From Planctomycetaceae bacterium (GTDB lineage: Bacteria; Planctomycetota; Planctomycetia; Pirellulales; Pirellulaceae), in contig PBSM01000208.1 of the NCBI GenBank assembly GCA_002726245.1, positions 1 through 40,859 on the forward strand: 40,859 bases of DNA, given 5' to 3'. The position numbers and the translations under genes were made by a program. The notes beneath the pieces are model-generated. The model saw only the letters and a program-made list of their open reading frames with translations, ran no database searches and was not told the origin of the DNA. Position 1 is the first letter of the stretch. Each line of letters begins with the position of its first letter. Below, piece after piece: positions 19,337 through 28,708 of the stretch.

Positions 19337-20802
19337 ACGAATCACAGACCGCCTCATCGCACTCGTGTTGTCCTGGCCCTGGCAACTTCGGCCCGGGGAA
19401 CTTTCCGCCTGGCAGTCGTCGCAGTTTTATGCGTCTCGGCTTGGCTGGCTTCGCCAGTATGAGCTTGCCCGGAATCCTGCGCCTTCAAGCGGCAAACCTG
19501 GCTGCTGAAGGTGGCGGCACGAAGTCCGATCGCGAAAAGACCGCGGTGATCATGGTTTGGAAGCCGGGCGGTTGCTCACACATCGACACTTATGATCCCA
19601 AGCCGCAAGCGAGCAGCGAGTATCGCGGGCCGTTCAGTACGATCCCAACCAAAGTCGCTGGGATGCACTTCACAGAGTTGCTGCCACGGCAAGCAAAGAT
19701 CGCCGACAAGTTCAGCATTCTGCGCAGCATGTATCAAGGCGCCGGTGGACACCCTGCCGGTTCGATGCAGATGCTGTCGGGCGATTCCGACACACGCGAC
19801 AAGCCTGCACCTCGCTTGCCCGACTGGATGTCGGTGACCAATTATCTGAGATCTCAAGAAGACCCACGGACGAACCCGTTGCCAACCTATGTCGGCGTGA
19901 ATCCTCCCACTTCGTATAACGGCCCGGCCTATCTAGGCGATGCTTACGCGCCTTTCTCCGTCACCGGAGATCCCAACTCGCCCAACTTCGTCGTCCCCAA
20001 CATCGGCCTCACGGATCAGAATGAAGTTAAGCGGCTCGGGCGTCGTGCGACTTTGCGTCAGAAGCTCGATACTATCGAGCGTGCCTTCGATCAGCAGGGC
20101 GAACTTGGTGCGCTCGATGAGTTTGAGACGCAAGCGATGACCTTGTTAACAAACCCTCGTACGAAAGATGCGTTTGACTTGAGCCAGGAAGACGATCGCA
20201 CACGCGATCGCTATGGACGAAACACGTGGGGGCAACAACTCTTGCTCGCTCGACGGTTAGTCGAAGCGGGAGTCGAAGTTCTCACAAGCGGTCTCCGCGG
20301 CCCGTTGTGCGGTCGTGTGAACAACTGGGACGATCATGCCGTTAACCATCACGTCTTCGATGCACTGCGATTCCGTGCGGATGCGTATGACCAAGCGGTA
20401 ACAGCGCTGGTCGAAGACATCCACGAACGCGGCTTGGACAAACGCGTGCTTGTCGTCGTTACCGGCGAGTTCGGTCGTACACCGAAGATCAGCCATCAAC
20501 CGAGCACGGGAGCCGGCAACGCGAGCGCTCCGGCCGGCACCAAGCAGCCCGGACGCGACCATTGGCCACGAGCTTTCTCGAATCTCTGGGCTGGTGGCGG
20601 CCTTCAGACCGGACGTTTCATCGGTGCCACCGACGAGAAAGGCGAAGACTCTGTCGAGCGTCGTTGTAACGCCGGCGATTTCCTGGCCACGATCTACCAT
20701 CACTTGGGGATCGATTCGTCGAACGTTCTAATCAACGACTTCAATGGGCGCCCGACGGTGCTCGTCGATCATGGGAAGCCCATTCGCGAGTTGATTGGTT
20801 AG
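19333..20802 (+). CDS. DUF1501 Tat-exported alkaline-phosphatase-fold protein
   Basis: This 489-residue protein carries a twin-arginine signal, SRRSFMRLGLAGFASMSLPG at about 28-47, after a Cys/Gly/Pro-rich head with CCPGPGNFGPGNFPPG. It is therefore exported folded, possibly with a metal. The DUF1501 core has MVWKPGGCSHIDTYDPKP, GGHPAGSMQMLSGD, and VTGEFGRTPKI with GRDHWPRAFSNLWAGGG. These are the metal- and substrate-site elements of the alkaline phosphatase/sulfatase-like fold, but no reaction is established for the family. It overlaps the PPC gene by four bases and belongs with the DUF1549/DUF1553 gene two genes upstream, a recurring planctomycete pair. Confidence 0.9.
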   Translation: MNESQTASSHSCCPGPGNFGPGNFPPGSRRSFMRLGLAGFASMSLPGILRLQAANLAAEGGGTKSDREKTAVIMVWKPGGCSHIDTYDPKPQASSEYRGPFSTIPTKVAGMHFTELLPRQAKIADKFSILRSMYQGAGGHPAGSMQMLSGDSDTRDKPAPRLPDWMSVTNYLRSQEDPRTNPLPTYVGVNPPTSYNGPAYLGDAYAPFSVTGDPNSPNFVVPNIGLTDQNEVKRLGRRATLRQKLDTIERAFDQQGELGALDEFETQAMTLLTNPRTKDAFDLSQEDDRTRDRYGRNTWGQQLLLARRLVEAGVEVLTSGLRGPLCGRVNNWDDHAVNHHVFDALRFRADAYDQAVTALVEDIHERGLDKRVLVVVTGEFGRTPKISHQPSTGAGNASAPAGTKQPGRDHWPRAFSNLWAGGGLQTGRFIGATDEKGEDSVERRCNAGDFLATIYHHLGIDSSNVLINDFNGRPTVLVDHGKPIRELIG

Positions 20803-20876
20803 GTCCGAGGCCGCACGCTAGTTCCGTGGACGGCTGCCGACTCGTGTCGCGCGACTGAGTCATGGCGAGGATTAAG

Positions 20877-23150
20877 ATGACGCGAGTCTCAGCATGTTTC
20901 TTCGTCGCGTTCATGTCCTGCGTGGTCTCACACGCCGGACAACTTGAGTTGATCACGTTGGATGAGTCGGGCGACCCGCTGCCGTGCCGAATTCTGGTGC
21001 GTGGCACAGATGATCGTTGCGCAGTGCTCGCCGATTCCGTCACCGTGGACACAGGCCGAGATCGATGGTTCATGTCGTCGGGACGATGCCGCGTGGATGT
21101 GCCGTATGGCAATGCAACGGTCCGTATCGAACACGGGCTTGAGTACGTTCGCATCAAGGAACGCCTGCGTGTCAGTTCCGGTGGCGAGTCGAGAACGTAC
21201 CGGCTGCGCCGGTGGATCGACATGAAGAAGCGGGGTTACCATGCTGGCGAAAACCACTTGCATGTCGATTCGGTTCAACTTGCGCCGATGCTCGTGGCCG
21301 AGGGGCTGGACTTCGGAACGTCGCTGACATGGTGGCGAGGACCGGACCAGCGCCGTCCGATTCCAGCAGGCGAAGGGCGTGTGAGGTTGCTCGAGTTCGG
21401 CGGCCACAAGGTGCCGACGAGCATCTACGACGCCGAACTCGAATACACCTGGGGCGCAGCCTACATCCAGAACCTGCCAGCACCGATGCCGCTCAAAGCA
21501 GAACCGGGACGACCGAACCTCGACTATCTTCGGCATGCGGTCGAAGCGGGTGCAATCGTCCACTACCAGGGCGGTTGGTCTCGGGAAGTGCTTGTCGATG
21601 CGCTGTTGGGGTGCGTACACACGGTGAACGTCTGCAACAACAACTTCGCGCTGCATCGCTTTCAACCCCGCAGCCGTTACTCGAATCTGCTCGAAGTCGA
21701 GGACTTTCCGACCTATCCCGACACGGACGTCGGCATGCTGCAAATGAATACAGATACGTATTACCGATTGCTTAATTGCGGGCTGCGATTGGCCAGCGGC
21801 GGTGGATCAGCAACGGGAGTCAAGGAAGTACCCGTCGGTTACAACCGAGCCTATGTGCGGGCTGCGCCGGAAGCTTCGCTGGACGAATTCAACGAAGCTT
21901 GGAAGGCCGGTCGCAACTTCGTTACGAATGGTCCGATGTTGATGCTGCGAACAGATTCCGGCAAGCGACCCGGGGATACGATCGAACTGCCGAAAGAGGG
22001 CCGTACGATCAAAGTGCATGTGGAAGCGATCTCTAACCAACCGCTCACAGCAGTCGAGATCGTGGTCAATGGAGAAGTCGTCGCATCGTTGAACAGCGAC
22101 GACGCCAATCGTGTAGCGGGCACGCGCGAGCTGCGAGTTGTGGCAGGCTCGTGGGTCGCGGCGCGTTGTACGGCGCGAGACAAACTGCTCAGCGACGATG
22201 AGCTAATGGCATACCGTGGCAGCAGCGACACGGCGCCGTTTCGAGTCGCCCCGTCCAGACTGCGGTTTGCACACACAAGCCCGATTTACATCACGGTCGA
22301 TGGTCGCAACGCCGCTATACAGAAATCGATCGAAGAGGGCTTTCGAATGCTCGAGCGGTTTGAAGAGTTCTCACGAAAAACTGCCGATGCTCAGTATCAG
22401 CAAAACATGACGGCTGCGATCCGAACGGCTCGCCAGCATCTGCACGCACATGCAGGCCAGCGGGCCAGTGACGATATTGTGAGCCACACCGTTCACCGAG
22501 CGAACTCGGAGATCAAGATCGACGGCCGGCTTAACGAGACTGCCTGGCAGAGCACGGACGCCGTAGGAGACTTCCACTTCCCTTGGTGGAAAGCCGGACG
22601 AAAGGAGCAAACCGTTGCGAAGTTGCTCTGGAACGACGAGTACCTTTACGTTGCCTTTCGCTGCGAGGATGCTCACGTCTGGGCGGAGCAGACGGAGCGC
22701 GACAGTCCGGTGTATCGCGACGACTGCGTGGAAGTGTTTACTGCTCCGAACGCCGCGCAGCCGTTCAATTACTTCAATATCGAGATGAATGTGCGAGGCG
22801 TTTTCCTCGATCGACATCACCCGCACGGACCGGGCAAGGCGGAAATACCCAATTGGAATGCGAAGGGAGTCAAGATTGCCGCGACGGTGGACGGGACGCT
22901 CAATGACGATGCCGACACGGATCGTTCATGGGTGCTCGAAGCCTCGATTCCCTTTGCGAACTTTGAATCCGTGGCGCAGCACGCCCCTCCCAAAGCGGGA
23001 GACGTGTGGTATCTCAACTTGAATCGTCTCGGTGGGAAGACCAATCCTCAGTACAGCCAATGGTCTCCGGGAAGAACCGAACGACCGCAGTTTCACGCGC
23101 CGCAGTACTTCGGCCGCGTCATCTTCTCGGACCGACTTCGCGACAATTAG
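20877..23150 (+). CDS. CehA/McbA-like metallohydrolase with CBM9-like domain
   Basis: This exported protein of 757 residues (762 if it starts at 20862) begins with a signal peptide ending near SHAG. An N-terminal beta domain leads into a PHP-type metallohydrolase part with HAGENHLHVDS and later IVHYQGGW and NGPMLML motifs, as in CehA/McbA proteins, some of which hydrolyse carbamates. The C-terminal part from about 535 is a carbohydrate-family-9-like domain (IKIDGRLNETAW, ending with a WSPG and FG motif). The native substrate is not known. The start at 20877 is favoured by GCGAGGA at about 20865-20871; the alternative at 20862 has no such site. It follows the DUF1501 gene by 74 bases in the same direction. 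Confidence 0.85.
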   Translation: MTRVSACFFVAFMSCVVSHAGQLELITLDESGDPLPCRILVRGTDDRCAVLADSVTVDTGRDRWFMSSGRCRVDVPYGNATVRIEHGLEYVRIKERLRVSSGGESRTYRLRRWIDMKKRGYHAGENHLHVDSVQLAPMLVAEGLDFGTSLTWWRGPDQRRPIPAGEGRVRLLEFGGHKVPTSIYDAELEYTWGAAYIQNLPAPMPLKAEPGRPNLDYLRHAVEAGAIVHYQGGWSREVLVDALLGCVHTVNVCNNNFALHRFQPRSRYSNLLEVEDFPTYPDTDVGMLQMNTDTYYRLLNCGLRLASGGGSATGVKEVPVGYNRAYVRAAPEASLDEFNEAWKAGRNFVTNGPMLMLRTDSGKRPGDTIELPKEGRTIKVHVEAISNQPLTAVEIVVNGEVVASLNSDDANRVAGTRELRVVAGSWVAARCTARDKLLSDDELMAYRGSSDTAPFRVAPSRLRFAHTSPIYITVDGRNAAIQKSIEEGFRMLERFEEFSRKTADAQYQQNMTAAIRTARQHLHAHAGQRASDDIVSHTVHRANSEIKIDGRLNETAWQSTDAVGDFHFPWWKAGRKEQTVAKLLWNDEYLYVAFRCEDAHVWAEQTERDSPVYRDDCVEVFTAPNAAQPFNYFNIEMNVRGVFLDRHHPHGPGKAEIPNWNAKGVKIAATVDGTLNDDADTDRSWVLEASIPFANFESVAQHAPPKAGDVWYLNLNRLGGKTNPQYSQWSPGRTERPQFHAPQYFGRVIFSDRLRDN

Positions 23151-23275
23151 GAGGATGTGCATCGCGTCCGGCTTGGCATCGTTCGCTGGTACATGGGCGG
23201 CTTTGTTTGGCTTGCGGAGACTGCAACGATGGTGCTCCTCGCCTCCTTTGGTCGCGTGTCGATGCAGGCAACTCA

Positions 23276-23590
23276 TTGAACCGCACGTTGAAACGCATTC
23301 GCCCTCGCTTCTCCATCCGCACGCTCGTGACCCTCACCACCCTCGCATGCTGTTACGCGGCATGTTGGGGACCCACGAAAAATCGCGGCGTGGAGGACGT
23401 GCAAATTGGGATGGAAGATAGCGAAGTCTCTGTGATTGCAGTTGCCATCGCTCCACTCTTGGTACGCACAGCCGAGTACAGCCTCATCGTGTCGGGTAGG
23501 CTGACGCGTAGATACCATGTCTGGTTCTTCGGTTACGTTGCTAAGTTGCCGTATGAGCGAGAGATGGAATGGGACGACCCATTTGGCTGA
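23276..23590 (+). CDS. Short planctomycete membrane-anchored protein
   Basis: This 104-residue protein begins near a TTG start and contains RPRFSIRTLVTLTTLACCYAACWGPT, a basic segment followed by a hydrophobic helix. That motif recurs at the N-terminus of many short planctomycete proteins with one membrane helix and no known function. A second hydrophobic stretch (VIAVAIAPLLVRTAEYSLIV) follows at about 50-70, and the tail is acidic. The start is uncertain: TTG at 23276 or 23288 fit best, while the longer upstream frame is antisense-like to the CehA gene end. No clear ribosome-binding site is seen. Confidence 0.5.
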   Translation: MNRTLKRIRPRFSIRTLVTLTTLACCYAACWGPTKNRGVEDVQIGMEDSEVSVIAVAIAPLLVRTAEYSLIVSGRLTRRYHVWFFGYVAKLPYEREMEWDDPFG

Positions 23591-23666
23591 TCGTGTGCCT
23601 CCTTATTCACCACCTCCGCCTAGTCATTAGCTTGTAGGCACTGAGAATTCCTCACGGCAAACTGTA

Positions 23667-23734
23667 CGACATACTATGTGACAAGAACGCTGGCAATCTC
23701 TCTCCAGCATCGTCACACTATATGTAGTACGTCG
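23667..23734. other. Imperfect hairpin before giant propeller gene
   Basis: Bases 23667-23682 can pair with 23712-23734 if a 7-base bulge at 23718-23724 is allowed, and GCTGG at 23689-23693 pairs with CCAGC at 23704-23708 inside it. It lies in the 187-base gap before the 23778 gene and could be a terminator of the upstream run or a leader structure. The pairing is imperfect. Confidence 0.4.
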
Positions 23735-23777
23735 CCAACTCCATCTTAGAAATTGCACTCAGACAGGAACCACGATT

Positions 23778-26768
23778 ATGGCGCTGCCAGCCCGCTTCAT
23801 TCCCTTTATGCTGATCGTTGTTTTGTGGCTCGCTGTTGATAGTCGGGCCGAAGAGACAGTCGATGCAAGCCTCCAGAAGATTGGTGCGACGCGAGGTGTC
23901 GTCGCGCTGCTGCTTGGTCCCGACAGTGATGCGAATCATGCCATCGGTCTCGCGAAAGCGAGTGAGCTGACGATTTACATTCAATCAGCGGATGATCAGC
24001 AAGCTGCTGCGGTTCGGGAAGCCGCCGATGCTGCCGGCTTGCTCGGTTCGCGGATCTTCGTGGATGCCGGTTCGCTCGGCGACGTCCATCTCGCTGACAA
24101 CCTTGCGGACTGCGTCTTGGTTGGACCATCAGCGAAAGAGCAAACCGTGGATGCAGAGCTATTACGAGTTCTCTGCCCTCGGGCCAGCGCTTTTGTCGGT
24201 GACCGCGAACTCGTAAAACCGGTTCCCGAGGGGGTCGATGAGTGGTCGCATCCGTATCACGGTCCGGACAACAATCCGCAGTCGAATGACCAGTTAGTGC
24301 GTGGCGCGTTCCGAACGCAGTTTCTGGGTTACCCCAAATTCAGTCCGATGCCCGAGCAAACCGTCATCGCCGGCGGTCGCATCTACAAGGCGATGGGACA
24401 CATCGCACACAAGGCCAATCAAAACGAGATGTTGAACACGTTGTTGTGCATCAACGCTCACAACGGCACGATTCTTTGGCGGCGTCCCTCGCCTCCCGGT
24501 TTCATGATCCATCGCAACACGATGATCGCCACCAAGGATGCGCTGTACCTTGGTGATCACGAGTCATGCAAGATCATTGACGGGCGAACAGGTGAGACGC
24601 GAGAGCAGATCAAAGTGCCGAAGGAAATCACCGATGGCCCCGTGTGGAAGTGGATGGCGATCCAGGACGGGATTCTATATGCTTTAGTCGGTAACCCCGA
24701 GATCCAAGTTGATACGCAAAAATCGGCGCGGCGGGGACTTGGCCATTGGCCTTGGGGAATGTGGAAAGGGCACGACTATAAAGATCCGCGCACGGCGTTC
24801 GGATACGGTCGAACCTTGGTGGCGATCGATCTGCGGAGCAAGGACAAAGAGATTCTGTGGCACTATCGCGATGAGGAGTTTCTTGATGCTCGCGCCGTTT
24901 GCATGAGCGACGGCCGCATCTTTTGTTACAGCCCCGAACGGTTTCTGCTCTGCGTCGATGCACGCGATGGGAAGCAGTTGTGGCGCAACTCGGACAAGGA
25001 TCTGCTGGACGCAATCGATGCGAATACGAAAGCGCAGCACTACGTCACCGGCTACGCGACGACGGCCTATATGAAATGCAATGACGCGTTCGTCTTCTTT
25101 GCCGGCCCGCAACGCAACAAGGTGGTGGTCGCGTCGGCTGAGGATGGAAAGCTCGCTTGGACGTTTCCGACCGGCAATCTACAACTCGTGCTGCGCGACG
25201 ACGCGATCTGGGCCGCGGGGCCGCAAAAAACGGTGAGTGGCTTTCGGCTCGACTACGCGTCCGGCAAGATTCTGTCCACGTTCCCGTCGCGTCGCGCTTG
25301 CACTCGGGCAACAGGCTGCGCCGACAGTATCTTCTTCCGGGCGAGCGGTGGTACGGTGCGCGTGATGACGGAGACAAATACTGCCCAGCACATCGATCCA
25401 ATGCGGCCACCGTGTCAGGACGGAGTCTTGATCGCGGGCGGACATCTGTATTGGGGGCCGTGGATGTGTGGGTGCCAATTGTCGCTGTACGGGAATATCT
25501 GTCTGAGTCCGAGTGGCGTTGCCGTCGTGGAGTCTGAGAAACTCTATCAGGACGCGCTCGTAGCCGCCGACGACATCAGGCAAGTCGAACCGCTCAAAGT
25601 TCACAACGACGACTGGCCCAGTTACCGCGGCGACAATGCACGCAATGACAAAACGACGGCGAGCCTTCCCGATGGCGTCAAATTGAAGTGGACCACGCAA
25701 GTCTCGTCTGGCGAGTTACCAACGGCCCCCGTTGTTGCTGGAGGTATGGTTTTCGTTGCTGATCGCAGTGGCGCGGTTCGCGCGCTCGACGAAGGCGGCT
25801 CGCTGGTGTGGAAGACGTTCACTGCTGGGCCGGTCTATTACCCGCCGACGGTTGCCAAGGATCGCGTGTACGTCGGTTCGGCAGATGGTCGCGTTTACGC
25901 GCTGGAAGCGCGGACGGGCCGGTTTCTGTGGTCGTTTCGCGTCGCTCCCGAGGAGCGTCGGATTCCCGTCTACGGAAAGCTGATCTCAGCGTGGCCAGTC
26001 GCTGGTGGTGGTGTTGTTGCTGACGACACAGTCTATGCTGCTGCAGGGATTACGCACTACGACGGGACGTACGTCGTGGCACTGGATGCGGTCACGGGAG
26101 AACTGAAAGCTCACAACAGCACTTCGGGCACGCTCGAACCTGACGTCAACAACGGCATCAGCCTGCAAGGCAACTTGACGATCGTTGATAACGAGCTGCG
26201 ATTCCTCGCGGGAGGAGTTTACGAGACGGCGCGCTATGACCTCGCGACGCTGAAGTGTCTCAACACACCGAAGGTGCAAGTCAACTCACAGTTCCGCACG
26301 GCTTTCTATCCGTACTATCCGGCGTATGGAAACTACGTCTCGCTTGACTACACATGTGAAGATGGCTGCTTGCTGAGTCACGACGCGAGCTATGAAGGAA
26401 GCCTCTTCACCAACTTGTCGCTGGAAGAGGCGTTGCCAGCTGGTATCGAGAAGCCTCGCAAAGAGGCGGCACGCTGGATTCGCCGGCGCGGAGGCAAGGC
26501 CCCAGCGACGATCTGGAAAGACAATTCCGACCGTCGCTTCACGAGCTTTATCATTTCGCCTACGCAACTTCTGACGACCGGGCATCCCGATGCAAATCCC
26601 GACAAGACATTTCTCGCAGCGGTAAATATCAAGGATGGCTCTGACGCTTGGTTGCATGAGATTCCTGCCAAAGCGGTAAAGGGTGGCACTGCCATCGATC
26701 ACCAGCGAAACATCTATGTGGCTCTCGAAAACGGCCAATTGCTTTGCTTCGCACCGAGCGAGAATTAG
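23778..26768 (+). CDS. PQQ-like double-propeller with degenerate methyltransferase-like domain
   Basis: This 996-residue exported protein has a signal peptide ending near DSRAEE (about 28). Residues 30-150 match the fold of the class I methyltransferase-like domain often found at the start of such planctomycete propellers (IGATRGVVALLLG, then DCVLVGPSA and ELLRVLCPRASAFV). Its glycine loop, usually LGCGDG, reads LLGPDSDA. The linker GVDEWSHPYHGPDNNPQSND marks the entry into the first propeller. A second begins at about 610 with WPSYRGDNARND. Quinone or metal ligands are not evident, so redox function is inferred only from the fold. It has 187 bases of upstream intergenic space and may have its own promoter. 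Length exceeds ordinary quinoproteins. Confidence 0.85.
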   Translation: MALPARFIPFMLIVVLWLAVDSRAEETVDASLQKIGATRGVVALLLGPDSDANHAIGLAKASELTIYIQSADDQQAAAVREAADAAGLLGSRIFVDAGSLGDVHLADNLADCVLVGPSAKEQTVDAELLRVLCPRASAFVGDRELVKPVPEGVDEWSHPYHGPDNNPQSNDQLVRGAFRTQFLGYPKFSPMPEQTVIAGGRIYKAMGHIAHKANQNEMLNTLLCINAHNGTILWRRPSPPGFMIHRNTMIATKDALYLGDHESCKIIDGRTGETREQIKVPKEITDGPVWKWMAIQDGILYALVGNPEIQVDTQKSARRGLGHWPWGMWKGHDYKDPRTAFGYGRTLVAIDLRSKDKEILWHYRDEEFLDARAVCMSDGRIFCYSPERFLLCVDARDGKQLWRNSDKDLLDAIDANTKAQHYVTGYATTAYMKCNDAFVFFAGPQRNKVVVASAEDGKLAWTFPTGNLQLVLRDDAIWAAGPQKTVSGFRLDYASGKILSTFPSRRACTRATGCADSIFFRASGGTVRVMTETNTAQHIDPMRPPCQDGVLIAGGHLYWGPWMCGCQLSLYGNICLSPSGVAVVESEKLYQDALVAADDIRQVEPLKVHNDDWPSYRGDNARNDKTTASLPDGVKLKWTTQVSSGELPTAPVVAGGMVFVADRSGAVRALDEGGSLVWKTFTAGPVYYPPTVAKDRVYVGSADGRVYALEARTGRFLWSFRVAPEERRIPVYGKLISAWPVAGGGVVADDTVYAAAGITHYDGTYVVALDAVTGELKAHNSTSGTLEPDVNNGISLQGNLTIVDNELRFLAGGVYETARYDLATLKCLNTPKVQVNSQFRTAFYPYYPAYGNYVSLDYTCEDGCLLSHDASYEGSLFTNLSLEEALPAGIEKPRKEAARWIRRRGGKAPATIWKDNSDRRFTSFIISPTQLLTTGHPDANPDKTFLAAVNIKDGSDAWLHEIPAKAVKGGTAIDHQRNIYVALENGQLLCFAPSEN

Positions 26769-26921
26769 CAAAAGTCTAGCGGCTCTGTAGACACTAGCCG
26801 TCGAACGAAAAAAAACTGCCTAAATGTGATTCGGTTCACGTACATCAACAGGCGATCAGGTCGAAACATCAAAGAAGGAACGTCCAGGTTCGTGTCTTAA
26901 GAGCTAGTAACGGTCAGGAAA

Positions 26922-27224
26922 ATGAAGCAGTTCGTCGTTATCGGGATCGGCACACTGGCGATGGCTGCTGCGTTTGTCGGCTATCGTGTCTGTTACCAAC
27001 GTCAGGAAGAGTCGCCAGCGATTCAGGACCAAGCAATCAACAGTGACGATAGCAGCGAGTGGATTCCTTCCGAGGCCGAGTTGGCGAACGGGAATCAAGG
27101 AGTCGGTTGGGTCTTTGGACGCATGACCGGTGTAGCGGATTCGCCCGGCGGCCCTAATCACTCGCCGTTCGGAAACGCGACGCACAGTCCAAAGTTCCGA
27201 GGTGCCGCTCCGCACATGAGGTGA
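26922..27224 (+). CDS. Small exported or membrane-anchored protein
   Basis: This 100-residue protein has an N-terminal hydrophobic segment (MKQFVVIGIGTLAMAAAFVG) followed by a polar acidic region and a Gly/Pro/Asn-rich tail (DSPGGPNHSPFGNATHSPKF). It looks like a single-pass anchored or secreted protein. The ATG at 26922 follows AGGAAA about 5 bases upstream. The family is not recognised. It is isolated: the propeller gene ends 153 bases earlier and the next gene is convergent. Confidence 0.6.
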   Translation: MKQFVVIGIGTLAMAAAFVGYRVCYQRQEESPAIQDQAINSDDSSEWIPSEAELANGNQGVGWVFGRMTGVADSPGGPNHSPFGNATHSPKFRGAAPHMR

Positions 27225-27412
27225 GGGGCGGAAGCTGATCGCTTCACCCTTCGCGCAGCAAGCAGTTCTCTGGCCCATCGAGTTGCAAGGAAAATACGTA
27301 TTGCGTGTGAAGACCTTCACAGAAGCTGTCGCAATCTTCGTCCGATAGTATTAGTTGGACAGCACCGCTTTGGCTCAAAGCGAGCGTGGTGAAGTCCCTG
27401 GCAGTTCTTCGT

Positions 27413-28164
27413 TTACAGGGTCAGCAGCGCGCAAATGAAAAGGGCGGTACCACTGAAGACATTGGCATTTGTGGCACGGAAGGCATCCTGCGCCTCGGCG
27501 GATCGGCCTCCCGGACCCCCACGTTGGGATCGCTTGGCCGTTGCGATCATCAACGCGTTAAGGGCGAAGAGCGAGCTAAGAACAAGATCCCAGCTGGGGG
27601 CATACATGATGGCCACGAAGGACTTGTCCGTCCAGCTATCGGCCACGCCGAGTATTCTGGAGGCGGTCGGTAAGCGGGTAGGCATGGCTTGGTAGCTCGC
27701 CAAGCCGTAGAAGATGGTGGCCAAGCCTGCGACGAGGCAGATCACCAACGTAATCTTCGCGAAGGTCTCTCCCCTCGGCTTCCCAACCTGGAGCGCGGCC
27801 GTGGCCCGCGCGGCTTGTCGCGTCACGTCCGGTCGGGCCAACGCACTGACTTTGGAGTGCGACCGGAGGTACAGTCCAGCCCCACCGAGAAGGAGCACGG
27901 CAGTACCTGTCAGGTTCCCCGCCACCGCGTGTCCGGCGACACTGCCGATCAGCCCGACGAGGAGAGCGGACGCCATCACCACTGCACAACCACGGTCCCA
28001 GGCTCGCAGCAGCTTTTGCGCCGCGTCCCCGTCGGCAAACTCCTCACCGACATAGACCCCAAAGAGCTGGCCCTTGCGGGTGATACGCCGAAAAAGGATG
28101 AAGATCCCACCCACGAGGAACACTGGACCCAGAGGAACAAGTTCACAACAATGGTTTCGCCCAT
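27413..28164 (-). CDS. DUF1648-like membrane protein, 5' frameshift
   Basis: This polytopic membrane protein has helices at about 1-20, 60-80, 85-105, 140-160, 195-215 and 235-250. The stretch MPTRLPTASRILGVADSWTDKSFVAI resembles DUF1648. The reading frame that starts at the ATG at 28164, with AAGGAGG eight bases upstream inside the GntR end, gives MGETIVVNLF and then must shift by one base near 28133-28135 to continue as LGPVFLVGGIFILFRR. The remaining open part begins with a GTG at 28123. The natural start is therefore 28164, and the gene lacks one base. It is probably co-transcribed with, and regulated by, the GntR protein one base upstream. Confidence 0.7.
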
Positions 28165-28165
28165 T

Positions 28166-28558
28166 TCAGTCCTCCTTACCGTCATCGAAAGCCAAGAGCT
28201 CCCGCCGTATGATCCCCAACAGCTCGTCGGTGCTCACCCCCGCCTGCCTGAGGCGCGCCAGTGGGGCGCGCATTTCTTCCAGCAGCTTGGCACGGGTCGA
28301 GTGGTCGATCTTCTGTGCCGGCGCCGCAACTTTGACCCCCGCCCTTTTGCGGATCTCCAGGAAACCTTCACCTTCCAACAATCGGTAGGCGCGTGCGATT
28401 GTGTTGAGGTTGACGCCCAAATCTCCGGCGAGTCGGCGAACCGGCGGAAGCGTCATTCCGGGAGGAAGAGCGGCGGACGCGATGAGCAGCCGGATCTGGC
28501 GTGCCACCTGCTCGTAAACTGACTCCTCCAACCCTCGGTCGATGGTAATCGTGAGCAT
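28166..28558 (-). CDS. GntR-family transcriptional repressor, YtrA-like
   Basis: This 130-residue regulator has an N-terminal winged helix-turn-helix (VYEQVARQIRLLIASAALPPGMTLPPVRRLAGDLGVNLNTIARAYRLLEGEG as separate segments at about 14-65) and a short helical C-terminal half without a large effector domain, as in the YtrA subgroup. The ATG at 28558 gives the usual N-terminus (MLTITIDRG); the frame upstream adds 13 residues encoded in the promoter and operator. A 6-base palindrome pair overlaps its promoter, so it probably represses itself and the membrane gene that begins one base after its stop. That pairing is typical of the family. Confidence 0.85.
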   Translation of the reverse strand: MLTITIDRGLEESVYEQVARQIRLLIASAALPPGMTLPPVRRLAGDLGVNLNTIARAYRLLEGEGFLEIRKRAGVKVAAPAQKIDHSTRAKLLEEMRAPLARLRQAGVSTDELLGIIRRELLAFDDGKED

Positions 28559-28569
28559 GATGAATGACT

Positions 28570-28597
28570 TGTATACCACGCAGTATACACATATCAA
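28570..28597 (-). promoter_or_regulatory. GntR promoter with palindromic operator
   Basis: On the minus strand TTGATA (28597-28592) and TATACA (28575-28570) are spaced by 16 bases, a good sigma-70 promoter. The palindrome GTATAC-N6-GTATAC (28571-28588) overlaps the -10 element and spacer, and one more base pairs on each side. A repressor bound here would block RNA polymerase. The ATG at 28558 lies only about a dozen bases downstream, so the leader would be very short. Confidence 0.6.
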
Positions 28598-28689
28598 GAC
28601 TGACCCGGTTCACTTGGTTTACAGTGAAAGTTCCTCGCCTACTACAGGCGTTTCGCTAAACGGCGACACTCATGTGCAATCTGGCGATC

Positions 28690-28708
28690 GCTCTCGTTAT
28701 TCGAGAGC
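28690..28708. other. Perfect 7-bp stem-loop
   Basis: GCTCTCG at 28690-28696 and CGAGAGC at 28702-28708 pair around a 5-base loop in the gene-poor gap between the GntR promoter and the aldo/keto reductase. Its role is unknown. Confidence 0.45.
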
